64,000 nt of DNA from Oceanisphaera profunda (GTDB lineage: Bacteria; Pseudomonadota; Gammaproteobacteria; Enterobacterales; Aeromonadaceae). Below the pieces are notes generated by a model, which worked only from the letters and a program-made list of their open reading frames with translations, was not told the DNA's origin and did no database searches. Below, in pieces: positions 1 to 8,729 of this stretch. The translations under genes were made by a program, and so were the position numbers. Where the stretch lies: positions 2,666,001 to 2,730,000 of the forward strand of contig NZ_CP021377.1 of the NCBI RefSeq assembly GCF_002157895.1, given 5' to 3'. The first letter of the stretch is position 1. Each line of letters opens with the position of its first letter.

Positions 1-1
1 T

Positions 2-1588
2 AGTAATCCTGATGATGATTGGTTTTATAATGTAGTAGCCAGTGATCAAAAAATTAATATTAACGTTAATCGTGATACTCGGTTAAAAACCACCCGAGTT
101 TGGCTTAATATCCTGATTAAAGAGCAGGGCAAGGTGCTGGGCTTAGCGGGGACCGGTATCGACTTAACCCATTTTATTGATGACTTTATTGCCACGGATG
201 AGCGGGGAGTTACGCCCATGATCATCGATGAGCAAGGCGCGTTTCAGGCTCACCCCAATATAGATAATGTGGCCATTGGCTCTGCCACCGGTACTGATGC
301 CAAGCTCCGTACAATTACCGCCCAGCTGGATGAGGCAGAGATACCACGCTTGCAGGCATTGATGGCTAGCGCCAAAAGTACCCCTGAACAAGTCAGCCTA
401 GATTGGTTCACCATGAATGGTCGCCGCCAATTAGTGGCCATCGGTTTTATACCCGAGTTAAATTGGTATGTGATCACCGCCATCGATCCTAATACAGCTC
501 AAGTAGTGGAAGTCAGCTGGTTAACGACCTCGTTATTGGCCTTTATTGCGCTACTCACTATCTTATTATTGGCATTAGCCTATGCCATCGAGCGTTTAAT
601 ACTGGCTCCATTACGACGGCTGCAAAGCTCTGCTACTGCAATTGCTGAAGGGGATTATCATCTCTCATTGCCTGCCTCTTCTGGGGATGAAATTGGTGAC
701 CTTAGTACGGCTTTTGGCGTGATGGCGAATAAAGTACAGGCGCATACTGAGGAGTTAGAGCATAAAGTACGTAGCCGTACCTTTGAGTTGGAAGCCGCCA
801 ATAAACAGATGCAGCAAGCGCGCTTACAAATTAATGCGTCCATTGATTATGCCAGTTTGATACAAAAAGCCATTTTGCCGGATCAGCAGCTCACGCAAAT
901 GCTGGGTGAGCAGCACTTTGTGTTGTGGCAGCCTAGAGATGTGGTAGGCGGGGACTTTTATCTGTTTCATCCCGCAGAGCAAGGGCGCTTTTTAGTGGGA
1001 GTGGTGGACTGTGCCGGGCATGGCGTAGCGGGGGCGTTAATGACCATGCTGGCACGTGCAGCTCTGGATCATGCCATTAATGAGTGCGGTATTACGTCGC
1101 CTGCGGCTATTTTACAGTCGGCAGATAAAATACTGCGCGGTATGCTGCAAGATTGTGAGCTGCCTCGAGGGTTGGCTACCAATATGGATGTGGGCTTGGC
1201 TTGTGTGTTACCGGATCAAGAGAAATTAGTATTTGCTGGCGCCAAAATGTCGCTCTATCACAGTGATGGTGAACACATAGATGAAATTAAAGGCAGTCGT
1301 CGTACCTTGCTCGACCGACGCGCCGCAGAGTTTATCGATACCTATTTACCCCTGCAGCCGCAGCGCACCTATTATTTAGCCACCGACGGCTACTTGGATC
1401 AGGCGGGGGGAGAAAAAGGATTTGGTTTAGGAAGTAGTCATTTTTGTGAGTTATTAAGAACTCATGCCGCGCTACCGTTACCCAAACAGGCACAGGGGCT
1501 TAAGCAGGCATTAGATGACTATAAAGGAAGCTATCCACAGCGAGACGATATCACTCTACTCGCGTTTAAAGTTGATTTGTCTGCATAG
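2..1588 (+). CDS. siaA: SiaA-like membrane PP2C phosphatase (5' end outside window)
   Basis: Membrane-anchored PP2C/SpoIIE-type serine/threonine phosphatase; in the Pseudomonas Sia pathway SiaA dephosphorylates SiaC and so promotes c-di-GMP synthesis. The frame is open from base 2, so the start lies upstream; a GTG at 134 is internal. The visible 528 residues show the end of a periplasmic Cache-type sensor domain (PWFYN-like region near bases 20-30, GLAGTGIDL near 140), a membrane helix (about 518-590), a HAMP linker, a short coiled coil ending in IQKAILP, and a PP2C domain with VGGDFY (near 950), DCAGHG (near 1010), ATDGYLDQ (near 1380) and a C-terminal RDDITLL. These carry the metal-binding aspartates. 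It is followed by siaB, siaC and siaD in the same order as the known operon. The ligand sensed is unknown. Confidence 0.85.
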   Translation, partial: SNPDDDWFYNVVASDQKININVNRDTRLKTTRVWLNILIKEQGKVLGLAGTGIDLTHFIDDFIATDERGVTPMIIDEQGAFQAHPNIDNVAIGSATGTDAKLRTITAQLDEAEIPRLQALMASAKSTPEQVSLDWFTMNGRRQLVAIGFIPELNWYVITAIDPNTAQVVEVSWLTTSLLAFIALLTILLLALAYAIERLILAPLRRLQSSATAIAEGDYHLSLPASSGDEIGDLSTAFGVMANKVQAHTEELEHKVRSRTFELEAANKQMQQARLQINASIDYASLIQKAILPDQQLTQMLGEQHFVLWQPRDVVGGDFYLFHPAEQGRFLVGVVDCAGHGVAGALMTMLARAALDHAINECGITSPAAILQSADKILRGMLQDCELPRGLATNMDVGLACVLPDQEKLVFAGAKMSLYHSDGEHIDEIKGSRRTLLDRRAAEFIDTYLPLQPQRTYYLATDGYLDQAGGEKGFGLGSSHFCELLRTHAALPLPKQAQGLKQALDDYKGSYPQRDDITLLAFKVDLSA

Positions 1589-1598
1589 GGATTTTGCA

Positions 1599-2141
1599 AT
1601 GTCATCAATAGATCTATTGTCTATTAGAGAGCAGTTTAATAAGAATCAGATCTTACTGTGTTTCAATGGACCTATTTCTCGAGGTTTGATCGAAGAAATA
1701 GGGAAAGCGTTAAAAAACTATCTACGTGAAGATAATGCGCTGCCCAGTGCCGCCATGGACGTGTTTGGAGTCTATATCGAACTCACACAAAACATTCGTC
1801 ACTATGCCACGCACAAGGGCTATAGCGAGCTGGAAGGCTCAGCAACGGTAGTGGTAGCCAGAACCGTGGACGGTCATTATCAAGTATTGGCCGGTAACCA
1901 AGTTGAGCTGGCTGACGGTCAAGCGGTCTGTCGTGATGTTGAGCGGTTGGCTGAGATGGATAAAGCCGAGCTAAAGCAAGCCTATAAAACACAATTGCGC
2001 CAGCCCCGTGCCGAGAATAGTCACAGTGGAGCCGGCTTGGGGCTATTGGATGTAGCCCGTAAATCATCACAGCCTATCATCACCAAATTAGTCGAAATGG
2101 GTGACGGGCGCGGTTTCTTCAGTGTGTTGGCGGTAATATGA
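1599..2141 (+). CDS. siaB: SiaB-family protein kinase
   Basis: Kinase that phosphorylates SiaC and opposes SiaA, by analogy with the Pseudomonas Sia system. The protein is 180 aa from the ATG at 1599, eleven bases after the siaA stop; a longer reading from 1515 would overlap siaA and begins with an unrelated extension. A glycine-rich SGAGLGLLDVARKS segment near residues 146-160 resembles the ATP-lid G-box of GHKL/HATPase proteins, and an upstream ELTQNIRHYA segment resembles the N-box. The stop overlaps the siaC start (ATGA), which suggests translational coupling. The assignment rests on these motifs and on the four-gene order. Confidence 0.75.
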   Translation: MSSIDLLSIREQFNKNQILLCFNGPISRGLIEEIGKALKNYLREDNALPSAAMDVFGVYIELTQNIRHYATHKGYSELEGSATVVVARTVDGHYQVLAGNQVELADGQAVCRDVERLAEMDKAELKQAYKTQLRQPRAENSHSGAGLGLLDVARKSSQPIITKLVEMGDGRGFFSVLAVI

Positions 2142-2539
2142 ATACAAACATAAAACAGGATTTAGCCTCACTCAATATTACAGGTAGCCAGTCTACGCCT
2201 ACCATAGTGTGTGATACGAATAGCGGCGTGATGAGCATGCAGGGCGACTCTTATCCAGAAAATTCATTTGAATTTTTTGCGGAGATTATTACCTGGGTTG
2301 AAGACTTCCTCAAACAATCTCCCTTACCGCTGCGCCTAGACCTGCATCTGATCTACATGAATACCAGTAGCGTGAAAGCCATGATGGATATCTTTGATAT
2401 GTTAGAGGCTGCATTCGTGACAGATCGCCAAGTGAGTGTGCGTTGGTATTATGATCCGGCCAACGAGCGCGTGGTTGAATTGGCCGAAGAATTCAAAGAA
2501 GACTGTACCTTCCCTTTTGATATTGAGCCTCATGACTAA
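2138..2539 (+). CDS. siaC: SiaC-family phosphoswitch protein (DUF1987)
   Basis: Small (133 aa) single-domain protein of the DUF1987/SiaC family, structurally like an anti-sigma-factor antagonist. In Pseudomonas the unphosphorylated form binds and activates the diguanylate cyclase SiaD, and phosphorylation by SiaB blocks this. The family's YMNTSS motif is at residues 73-78; the equivalent threonine (Thr76 here) is the expected phosphosite. The N-terminal SYPENSFEFF segment is also typical. It overlaps siaB by four bases and siaD by eight, so the module is tightly coupled. Confidence 0.85.
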   Translation: MNTNIKQDLASLNITGSQSTPTIVCDTNSGVMSMQGDSYPENSFEFFAEIITWVEDFLKQSPLPLRLDLHLIYMNTSSVKAMMDIFDMLEAAFVTDRQVSVRWYYDPANERVVELAEEFKEDCTFPFDIEPHD

Positions 2540-3311
2540 CTCATTAACGGATACCGAACTGGACCGCTTACTGCAAGCGCCAGAACATCAAGATAATCCT
2601 TTACTGCCGGCGCTCAAGTTATTAAGAAAGCGAGAGCAAGCGCACCAGCAGCGCTTGGAGCGTTTGCTACGCATTTCTGACTGCAGTGATGATTTAGCTC
2701 GAACGCAAACTCATGAACTACTCCACCAATATGATAAACAGCTCCGTCGTTTAGAAAAAATCACCCGCATCTCCGATCGTTATCAACAGAATTTATTGGA
2801 GCTTAATGAAGAGCTCAAAGAAGTGGCCTTACACGACCCGTTAACGGGATTGGCGAATCGTCGTTTATTGATGTCGCGGTTGCATGAAGAAATAGAGCGC
2901 AGTCGGCGACACCTGCAACCTTTGAGCGTGGTGATGCTAGATGTGGATCATTTTAAGCGCATTAACGATGTGTTTGGTCATGATGTGGGTGATAAAGCCT
3001 TATGCATGATGGCTAAGGCCATTGAGCAGCAATTGCGTGAGGTAGATCTTTGCGCACGCTGGGGCGGGGAAGAATTTATGTTACTGTTGCCAGAGACGCG
3101 CTCAGAACAAGCCATTCATACGGTAGAAAGGGTGATGCAGGCCATACGTTCACTGCAGTTGCGGGATGATAAAACGGTCTCGTTAAGTATTAGTGCCGGT
3201 ATCACGCAATATCATGCCAATGAAGCCATGGATGTCACTATCAATCGTGCCGACGGCGCCTTGATTTCAGCGAAGCAGAATGGCCGAGATCAATGGCAAT
3301 GGGCCAAATAA
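2532..3311 (+). CDS. siaD: SiaD-like GGDEF diguanylate cyclase
   Basis: Makes cyclic di-GMP from two GTP; cytoplasmic, with no membrane segment. The start at ATG 2532 overlaps the end of siaC; a longer reading from 2436 lies wholly within siaC in another frame. Of 259 aa, the N-terminal 115 or so are charged helices, probably the coiled-coil stalk that SiaC clamps in the Pseudomonas protein. The GGDEF domain follows, with DPLTGLANRR, the metal-binding DVDHFKRIND, and an active site of the GGEEF form. An RxxD product-inhibition motif (REVD) sits five residues before GGEEF, so feedback inhibition is likely. Last gene of the operon; the esterase 30 bases on has its own ribosome site. Confidence 0.85.
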   Translation: MTNSLTDTELDRLLQAPEHQDNPLLPALKLLRKREQAHQQRLERLLRISDCSDDLARTQTHELLHQYDKQLRRLEKITRISDRYQQNLLELNEELKEVALHDPLTGLANRRLLMSRLHEEIERSRRHLQPLSVVMLDVDHFKRINDVFGHDVGDKALCMMAKAIEQQLREVDLCARWGGEEFMLLLPETRSEQAIHTVERVMQAIRSLQLRDDKTVSLSISAGITQYHANEAMDVTINRADGALISAKQNGRDQWQWAK

Positions 3312-3341
3312 GCTAATAATTATCAAAAGGACACCGCATAA

Positions 3342-4016
3342 ATGACACTGAATGCCATTATCAAAGACACCGCAGCCGATCCCGATGCCTGCGTTATCTG
3401 GTTACATGGTCTGGGTGCCAACGGCCATGACTTTGAGCCAATAGTGCCGGAGCTGGGCTTGCCAGCGAACAGCGCGATTCGTTTCATCTTCCCTCATGCG
3501 CCGCAAATAGCAGTAACGGTAAACGGTGGTCATCGCATGCCTGCTTGGTATGACATTATGGCCATGAACATAGAGCGTGAAGTGGATGAGCGTCAATTAC
3601 GCGTGTCTGCCCGCGCCATTCAAGCACTTATTGAGCAGCAAATAGCCTTGGGTATCGACAGCCGCCGCATTATTTTAGCGGGCTTTTCTCAAGGGGGGGC
3701 CGTGGCCTATGAGGCAGCATTAAGCTTTGATAAACCCTTAGGCGGCTTAGTCGCTATGTCGACCTATTTGGCCACCGCCGACAGTTTAGAACGCCATGCG
3801 GCAAATGCGGCCTTGCCGATTCAGGTATTACACGGCACCCGCGATGCGGTGGTGCCAGAATTACTGGGCACCCGTGCGTGTCAGCAGCTTAAATTGTGGG
3901 GCTATACGCCACAGTTCCATAATTACAATATGGAGCACAGCGTGTGCGGTGCCGAAATTACCGATATCAGCCGTTTCTTCAGCCAGTGTTTAGGGCTTAA
4001 AAGCGGTGAAGAGTAA
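3342..4016 (+). CDS. alpha/beta-hydrolase carboxylesterase (phospholipase/carboxylesterase family)
   Basis: Predicted cytoplasmic serine esterase of 224 aa, the usual length for the Abhydrolase_2 group that includes Pseudomonas carboxylesterase II and eukaryotic acyl-protein thioesterases. The nucleophile elbow GFSQGG is near residues 114-119, an oxyanion-type LHGLGANGHDFE stretch near 21-32, the acid in LHGTRDAVVP near 166, and the catalytic histidine in MEHSVC near 199. The AAAAGGA-type ribosome site lies ten or so bases before the ATG. It is close behind siaD, but no functional link is evident. The natural substrate cannot be told from sequence. Confidence 0.85.
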   Translation: MTLNAIIKDTAADPDACVIWLHGLGANGHDFEPIVPELGLPANSAIRFIFPHAPQIAVTVNGGHRMPAWYDIMAMNIEREVDERQLRVSARAIQALIEQQIALGIDSRRIILAGFSQGGAVAYEAALSFDKPLGGLVAMSTYLATADSLERHAANAALPIQVLHGTRDAVVPELLGTRACQQLKLWGYTPQFHNYNMEHSVCGAEITDISRFFSQCLGLKSGEE

Positions 4017-4439
4017 AAAGTGAAGGGGCGAGCCAAACAAAAAGCGGTGTTTAGCTTGATGCCGTCATCCTGACGAAAGTCAGGATCTTGCTGCAGATCT
4101 TAGTGACTAAAACCTTATCTGCAACGGAAGCCGCAGCTCTTTATTTATGAGAAGCACTGAACAATAAAGATCAGGTCTGAAAGGGATCTTAATGGTAAAG
4201 GACAGACACCAGAGCCTAGACGAGGAGAGTCCTTACCATAAATAAGCCCTTAGGCACTTTTCGATCTTATCTCATCTTAATTTTTCCGTGTTCTTCCGTG
4301 TATTCCGTGGCAAAGATCCCTAATCTTTATCGCTCCTTGTTAAGCTGGGAGCTTGGCGCCGGGCTGTCATGCCGGGCTTGATCCGGTATCGGCGCTGTTT
4401 TCCCCTCACACTTCACATTACTTAACAACAAGGAATCCC
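4017..4439. other. intergenic region with REP-like hairpins and repeat modules
   Basis: No convincing gene. It holds a perfect 8-bp hairpin with a GAAA loop (4067-4086, ATCCTGAC/GTCAGGAT), a CACGGAA-family repeat in the TTCCGTG orientation (about 4282-4311), a GCGCC-rich module (about 4341-4367) and a GTCATGCCGGGCTTGATCC REP-like piece (from about 4366). The same CACGGAA and GCGCC modules recur beside thiL, the ABC operon, proA and other genes. Confidence 0.6.
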
Positions 4440-4784
4440 ATGACTGAACAAGACTTGCTCGACGCGCTACAAAACCAGCCAGAACAACTGAGCTTTGCCG
4501 ATACGCTAGCGGTGATTGACGGCGCTTATAACTTTACGCCCACCGCCTTTACTAATGGTGAGTTAGAAAATGCAGCGGGAGAAAATAATGGCTCCTGCAA
4601 GATTTTTGCCTTTGGCCAATTACATCAGCTAAGTGCAGAGCAAGCGGTGGCGGCTTTTGGCGAACATTATCGGGGTGTATTGGCAGATCCGACTGGACAA
4701 GGGCACCAAAATATCCGTAACTTCATTAAACAGGGCTGGGCCGGGATCCACTATCAAGGGCAGCCATTAGCACGTAAAGTTTAG
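4440..4784 (+). CDS. HopJ-family small protein
   Basis: Protein of 114 aa matching the HopJ type III effector family by name; free-living gammaproteobacteria carry chromosomal homologues that are not obvious effectors. Recognisable features are the N-terminal LLDALQNQPEQLSFADTLAV, the central YNFTPTAFTNGE, the NGSCKIFAFG core and a C-terminal GHQNIRNFIKQGW. There is no signal peptide and no secretion gene nearby. The ATG at 4440 has an AAGGAA ribosome site; an upstream extension to 4353 runs through repeat DNA and is rejected. Function unknown. Confidence 0.8.
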   Translation: MTEQDLLDALQNQPEQLSFADTLAVIDGAYNFTPTAFTNGELENAAGENNGSCKIFAFGQLHQLSAEQAVAAFGEHYRGVLADPTGQGHQNIRNFIKQGWAGIHYQGQPLARKV

Positions 4785-4843
4785 GCATTAAGGCTTAGTT
4801 TAGGCCTTAAGTTAAGTCCTAAACCCAGCATAAGGAACTCCCT

Positions 4844-5872
4844 ATGGCCGGCGTTAGCTTATTGATGTTGCTTGATGATATTGCCAGTTTACTGGATGAC
4901 GTTTCGCTCATGACCAAGATGGCAGCCAGAAAAGCGGCCAGCGTATTAGGAGATGATTTAGCGCTGAATGCTGAGCAAGTGTCAGGGGTGAGGGCGGATC
5001 GGGAGTTGCCGGTAGTGTGGGCGGTGGCCAAAGGATCCATGCTTAATAAAGTCATTTTAGTGCCGTCGGCCTTGGCGATTAGCGCCTTTATCCCTTGGGC
5101 CATAGTGCCGCTGTTAATGTTGGGCGGCATCTATTTATGTTACGAAGGCGCCGAAAAGCTGGTGCATTCTTATCTTCATAAAAAGGCACTATCTACCTCT
5201 TCCGCTAGCGCTGTTCAAAGTGAGCCCCTCGCTAGCACTGAGCGCTTGGTAGCAGCACCCTCTTTAGCCGTATCGCACTCTTCAAAAGCACCTCACTCTC
5301 CAGAAGTACGACATCCAGACGCCAAGCTAGATCCTAATATGGATGTGCAGACTTATGAGCTGGGTAAAATAAAAGGCGCGATTCGTACCGATTTTGTGTT
5401 GTCAGCAGAAATTATTGTGATCACCTTAGGCATAGTGTCAGATGCGCCTTTTATGCAGCAGGTGATGGTATTGGCCGGTATTGCACTGGGCATGACCATA
5501 AGTGTGTATGGCTTGGTGGCCGGCATCGTTAAGCTTGACGATTTGGGCTTGTATCTCACCAAAAAAGGCGGGGCGTGGGAAAAGCCAGGGCTAGCCATAC
5601 TGGCCGCTTGCCCTTATTTAATGCGTGGTTTGTCGATAGTAGGCACCATTGCCATGTTTTTGGTGGGGGGCGGTATTTTAGTGCACGGCCTTGCTTGGTT
5701 GGAGCATTGGGTAGCCGCTGCTGCTGCGCTTACCCACGGGTTGCCGGCCATCGGGAATGTGTTAGCTTGGCTAACCCCGTTATTGCTGCATATGGTGATC
5801 GGCCTAGCTGCGGGTTTGCTGGTGGTCGGGTTATTTAAGGTGAAAGAGTTGTTTATGCCCAGCGCGCAATAA
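4844..5872 (+). CDS. yedI: DUF808 inner-membrane protein (YedI-like)
   Basis: Inner-membrane protein of 342 aa of the DUF808/YedI family, function unknown. It starts MAGVSLLMLLDDIASLLDDV and continues through the conserved DDLALNAEQVSGV and WAVAKGSMLNK segments. Hydrophobic helices lie near residues 72-100, 180-200, 205-230, 255-280 and 305-335. Between residues 110 and 150 is a Ser/Ala-rich, low-complexity hydrophilic loop (many Ser, Ala, Pro and His codons). The ribosome site AAGGAA precedes the ATG by eight bases. Same strand as the HopJ gene, 59 bases on, so possibly co-transcribed. Confidence 0.85.
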   Translation: MAGVSLLMLLDDIASLLDDVSLMTKMAARKAASVLGDDLALNAEQVSGVRADRELPVVWAVAKGSMLNKVILVPSALAISAFIPWAIVPLLMLGGIYLCYEGAEKLVHSYLHKKALSTSSASAVQSEPLASTERLVAAPSLAVSHSSKAPHSPEVRHPDAKLDPNMDVQTYELGKIKGAIRTDFVLSAEIIVITLGIVSDAPFMQQVMVLAGIALGMTISVYGLVAGIVKLDDLGLYLTKKGGAWEKPGLAILAACPYLMRGLSIVGTIAMFLVGGGILVHGLAWLEHWVAAAAALTHGLPAIGNVLAWLTPLLLHMVIGLAAGLLVVGLFKVKELFMPSAQ

Positions 5873-5897
5873 AACCCGTGACTTAAAGGCTATCTCG

Positions 5898-6794
5898 TCA
5901 AAATCTCGTTAAACCTGCTTTACGGCTGCGATACCAAGCAAGGAGGTTGCGGCTGCGATAGCTGAGCAGTGCCAATAAAATGAGCGTGCAGCCTAAAATT
6001 TTCGGTAACGGCATCGGCTCTTGATACCAAAACACGCTGATCAACACCGTCCAAATTGGCTCCAACATCATGATCAAAGCCGCATTGGCGATGGGGCTGT
6101 ATTTTTGACCCATGCTTTGTAGCACAAATCGAAAAGAGGTGGCGAGCAAGACACTGGCGCTAAACCAGACCCAAGTAATGGGCGCTATGCTGCTGGGCCA
6201 TTGTTCAAAGCTGGCGGAATACAATAAGTGCATCACACCGGTCACGGCCAGTTGAATACAGGTGAGCGCCATAGGGTCGATGCGCCGAGCAAAGCGGCTG
6301 TTTAAGTTAAAATACAACGCCAGCGACAGTGAGGCGAGTAAGAACAACAGCTGACTGAGCGATAAGCTAAGGCCGTTTTCCATGGTCAGTAAAAATAAGC
6401 CCACTAAGGCGATAGGCAAGGCTATCCAAAATTGGCGCAAGGGCCGCTCTTTAAAGAGCAGCCAAGCAAAGGGCGGCACCATCAGCATGGCCAAGCTCAT
6501 AATAAAGGCGCCTTCACCTATGCCTTCACTGTGAGAAATAGCTTGGATCCAGAAGATAAGATTTAAGGTCATCACCAAGCCAATAGCGGCGGCTTTGAGT
6601 AATAGCTCAGGAGAGGTGTTGACTAATTTGCGATAGCAAAAGGGCAGTAGCAGTAGGGCTGCCAGCAAAAAGCGCCAACCCACGAACCCCGCCGGTGGCA
6701 AGCCGATGATTGCCTCTTTTGAAAACAGCCAGCCAGCAGACGCCAACAGGGTAGCCGCTAAAATCAATAAATCACCACGCCGTTCTGGCTGCAT
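5898..6794 (-). CDS. EamA/DMT-superfamily transporter
   Basis: Predicted inner-membrane exporter of 298 aa with about ten hydrophobic helices in two EamA repeats (roughly residues 8-140 and 150-290), typical of drug/metabolite transporters. The second half has the family's MMLEPIWTVLIS pattern, where a conserved Glu-Pro sits in the last repeat. Several positively charged residues end the protein, consistent with a cytoplasmic C-terminus. It converges with the DUF808 gene, 25 bases away. Substrate unknown. Confidence 0.85.
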   Translation of the reverse strand: MQPERRGDLLILAATLLASAGWLFSKEAIIGLPPAGFVGWRFLLAALLLLPFCYRKLVNTSPELLLKAAAIGLVMTLNLIFWIQAISHSEGIGEGAFIMSLAMLMVPPFAWLLFKERPLRQFWIALPIALVGLFLLTMENGLSLSLSQLLFLLASLSLALYFNLNSRFARRIDPMALTCIQLAVTGVMHLLYSASFEQWPSSIAPITWVWFSASVLLATSFRFVLQSMGQKYSPIANAALIMMLEPIWTVLISVFWYQEPMPLPKILGCTLILLALLSYRSRNLLAWYRSRKAGLTRF

Positions 6795-7194
6795 ACTTCA
6801 CCTTCATCTGCTGTTTTAAAAAGCACACATTAATAACAACACTCTTGTTAACATAAATCCTACCGTCAACAAAGTGTTCTGCTACTAAAGTAGCAGGGCA
6901 CCGTTACTATCCATCAGGAGTGACGCCATTCTACAGCAGGAGCGTGGGTTTTATCGTGCTCCAGCCTTACTTTCTGTTATTTCACACACTGGGTATTTTT
7001 TACGGGCTTAGACAGTGCGCGCGGGCATGACTGAGCGAGCCGTGCTGAGTAAAGATAGCGACGCCGAAGCTCGCTTTTGTAACTACGCTATTAAGATAAG
7101 TGCAGTTAAGGACAAGGTTGAAGCCATTGGCTGAGCAGCAAGCGCTTAACAGGACTAGATTAGCAGCGATAGACAAATCGCACAGGAGGCATAA
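6795..7194. other. intergenic region, no gene seen
   Basis: This 400-base gap separates the divergent EamA and mscS genes and must hold both promoters. No strong sigma-70 match, hairpin or RNA gene was recognised. An AGGAGG-like ribosome site (ACAGGAGGCATAA) lies just before the mscS start. Confidence 0.4.
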
Positions 7195-8142
7195 ATGGCA
7201 GAAGACACCGCATCGAGCACCGCCAATGAGGCCAGCTCAAAGCAAGATGTCGCGCAAGAGGTTGATTTAGACTTTGGCGTGGCCTTAGAGCGGATCGATT
7301 CTTGGGTAGATGGCAGTATTCGCTTGTTGCCCAATCTGTTGGTGGCCTTGGTTTTACTGTTGATTTTTTATGGCATTGGTCTGTTGGTGCGGCGCGTTAT
7401 TTTACGCCAAACCCACACCCGGGGGCGCGATAACCTAGGTGACGTGCTGGGTGGTTTTGTAAAGTGGCTTATTTTTTTAATGGGTTTTTTATTGGCGGCC
7501 ACCATTGTTATTCCCAGCCTCAAACCCGGTGATTTAATAGCCGGCTTAGGGGTCAGCTCGGTGGCCATTGGTTTTGCCTTTAAAGATATTTTACAAAACT
7601 GGCTGGCAGGCTTGTTGATTTTATTGCGCCAGCCCTTTGATATTAACGACCAAATAGAAGTGAACGGCCAAGAGGGCACGGTGCAACGCATTGAAACCCG
7701 CGCCACCATTATTAAAACCTACGATGGCCAACGCATCGTGATCCCCAATAGTGATATCTATACGCAGGCGGTGCGGGTGATCACCGCCCATGAGTTTAGA
7801 CGCAGCCAATACGACGTGGGTATTGGCTATGAAGATGACTTGGATAAAGCCTGTGCCTTATTGATAGCGGCGGTGTCACAAGTGGCCGAGGTAGAGCAAG
7901 CTCCCGCAGCCGAGGCGCTGCCGTGGGATCTGGCGGCCAGTTGGGTGACGATTCGGGTGCGTTGGTGGACGCGCAGCCACAAGGCGGATGTGACGCAAGT
8001 GCACGCACAGGTGATCAGAACTATTAAGCATACCCTTGAAAAAGCTGAGATCAGCATGCCCGGAGATACGGTGCTGTGCCAGTTGCAAGATCTCTTTGGT
8101 GAAGAGGAATTTACTGAGGAAGAGCCCGAAGCGCGCCATTAG
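7195..8142 (+). CDS. MscS-family mechanosensitive channel
   Basis: Inner-membrane channel of 315 aa that probably opens under membrane tension to release solutes during hypo-osmotic shock. Membrane helices lie near residues 44-68 and 87-108; the pore-lining third helix is near 113-145 (GLGVSSVAIGFAFKDILQN, then LLILLRQPF). The beta-rich vestibule domain follows, with VNGQEGTVQRIETRATIIKT and the VIPNSDIY motif. The first 40 residues are acidic and Ser/Ala-rich, and the tail is very acidic (EEEFTEEEPE). It is slightly longer than E. coli MscS (286 aa), mostly at the N-terminus. Confidence 0.88.
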   Translation: MAEDTASSTANEASSKQDVAQEVDLDFGVALERIDSWVDGSIRLLPNLLVALVLLLIFYGIGLLVRRVILRQTHTRGRDNLGDVLGGFVKWLIFLMGFLLAATIVIPSLKPGDLIAGLGVSSVAIGFAFKDILQNWLAGLLILLRQPFDINDQIEVNGQEGTVQRIETRATIIKTYDGQRIVIPNSDIYTQAVRVITAHEFRRSQYDVGIGYEDDLDKACALLIAAVSQVAEVEQAPAAEALPWDLAASWVTIRVRWWTRSHKADVTQVHAQVIRTIKHTLEKAEISMPGDTVLCQLQDLFGEEEFTEEEPEARH

Positions 8143-8189
8143 TAATTATGTCTCTAAACAACAGATGTTTGATAGCAATCATCTAATGA

Positions 8190-8218
8190 CTTTTGTCACC
8201 CTCAGGTTGTGCTAGAAT
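8190..8218 (+). promoter_or_regulatory. probable promoter of ribH-nusB
   Basis: An extended -10 element, TGC followed by TAGAAT, lies at 8210-8218, about 30 bases before the ribH start. The -35 region is weak (TTTTGT or TTGTCA with poor spacing), as is common for extended -10 promoters. Confidence 0.45.
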
Positions 8219-8248
8219 GTGCGCACTTTTGTCAGAGCAGAGGTTTCC

Positions 8249-8716
8249 ATGAAGGTAATCGAAGGGCTAATGGCCGCTCCTAAAGCCAAGGTGGCGATCG
8301 TGGTCGCGCGCTTTAATAACTTTATTAACGACAGCTTAGTCAATGGCGCGCTTGATGTATTAATACGTCAAGGCCAAGTAAAAGATGAGAATATCACCCT
8401 GGTAAAAGTACCGGGTGCGATTGAAATGCCTTTGGTGTGTAAAAAGTTGGCCAAAACTGGCAACTACGACGCCATAGTGGCGCTGGGTTGCGTGATCCGT
8501 GGTGGCACTTACCACTTCGATTTGGTCGCTAATCAAAACAGCGCCAGCATGGCCAATGTGATGATGGACTTTGAAGTGCCCATCGCCTTTGGCGTGCTGA
8601 CCACCGAAAATATTGAACAAGCCATAGAGCGCGCTGGTACCAAGGCGGGCAACAAGGGCGCAGAGGCCGCCCTCAGCGCACTTGAAATGATTAACGTCCT
8701 GCAACAGCTGGACTAA
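8249..8716 (+). CDS. ribH: 6,7-dimethyl-8-ribityllumazine synthase
   Basis: Condenses 5-amino-6-ribitylaminouracil with 3,4-dihydroxy-2-butanone 4-phosphate, the penultimate step of riboflavin synthesis; usually a 60-subunit cytoplasmic shell. At 155 aa it matches the family. The catalytic-site segment [10 protein letters not shown] places the active histidine at residue 89, and VPGAIEMPL is the substrate-binding loop. The start is the ATG at 8249 with an AGAGG ribosome site; the longer frame from 8219 overlaps the promoter. It is followed directly by nusB, the classic gammaproteobacterial order. Confidence 0.95.
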   Translation: MKVIEGLMAAPKAKVAIVVARFNNFINDSLVNGALDVLIRQGQVKDENITLVKVPGAIEMPLVCKKLAKTGNYDAIVALGCVIRGGTYHFDLVANQNSASMANVMMDFEVPIAFGVLTTENIEQAIERAGTKAGNKGAEAALSALEMINVLQQLD

Positions 8717-8729
8717 TAGGAGTACTGCA

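Noticed and set aside
4440-4784. HopJ-like gene as evidence of a type III secretion system
   Set aside because: Chromosomal homologues are common in non-pathogens, and no secretion, chaperone or regulatory genes are nearby.
8143-8248. Possible FMN riboswitch before ribH
   Set aside because: The leader is only about 30 bases from the likely start of transcription and has no RFN motifs.
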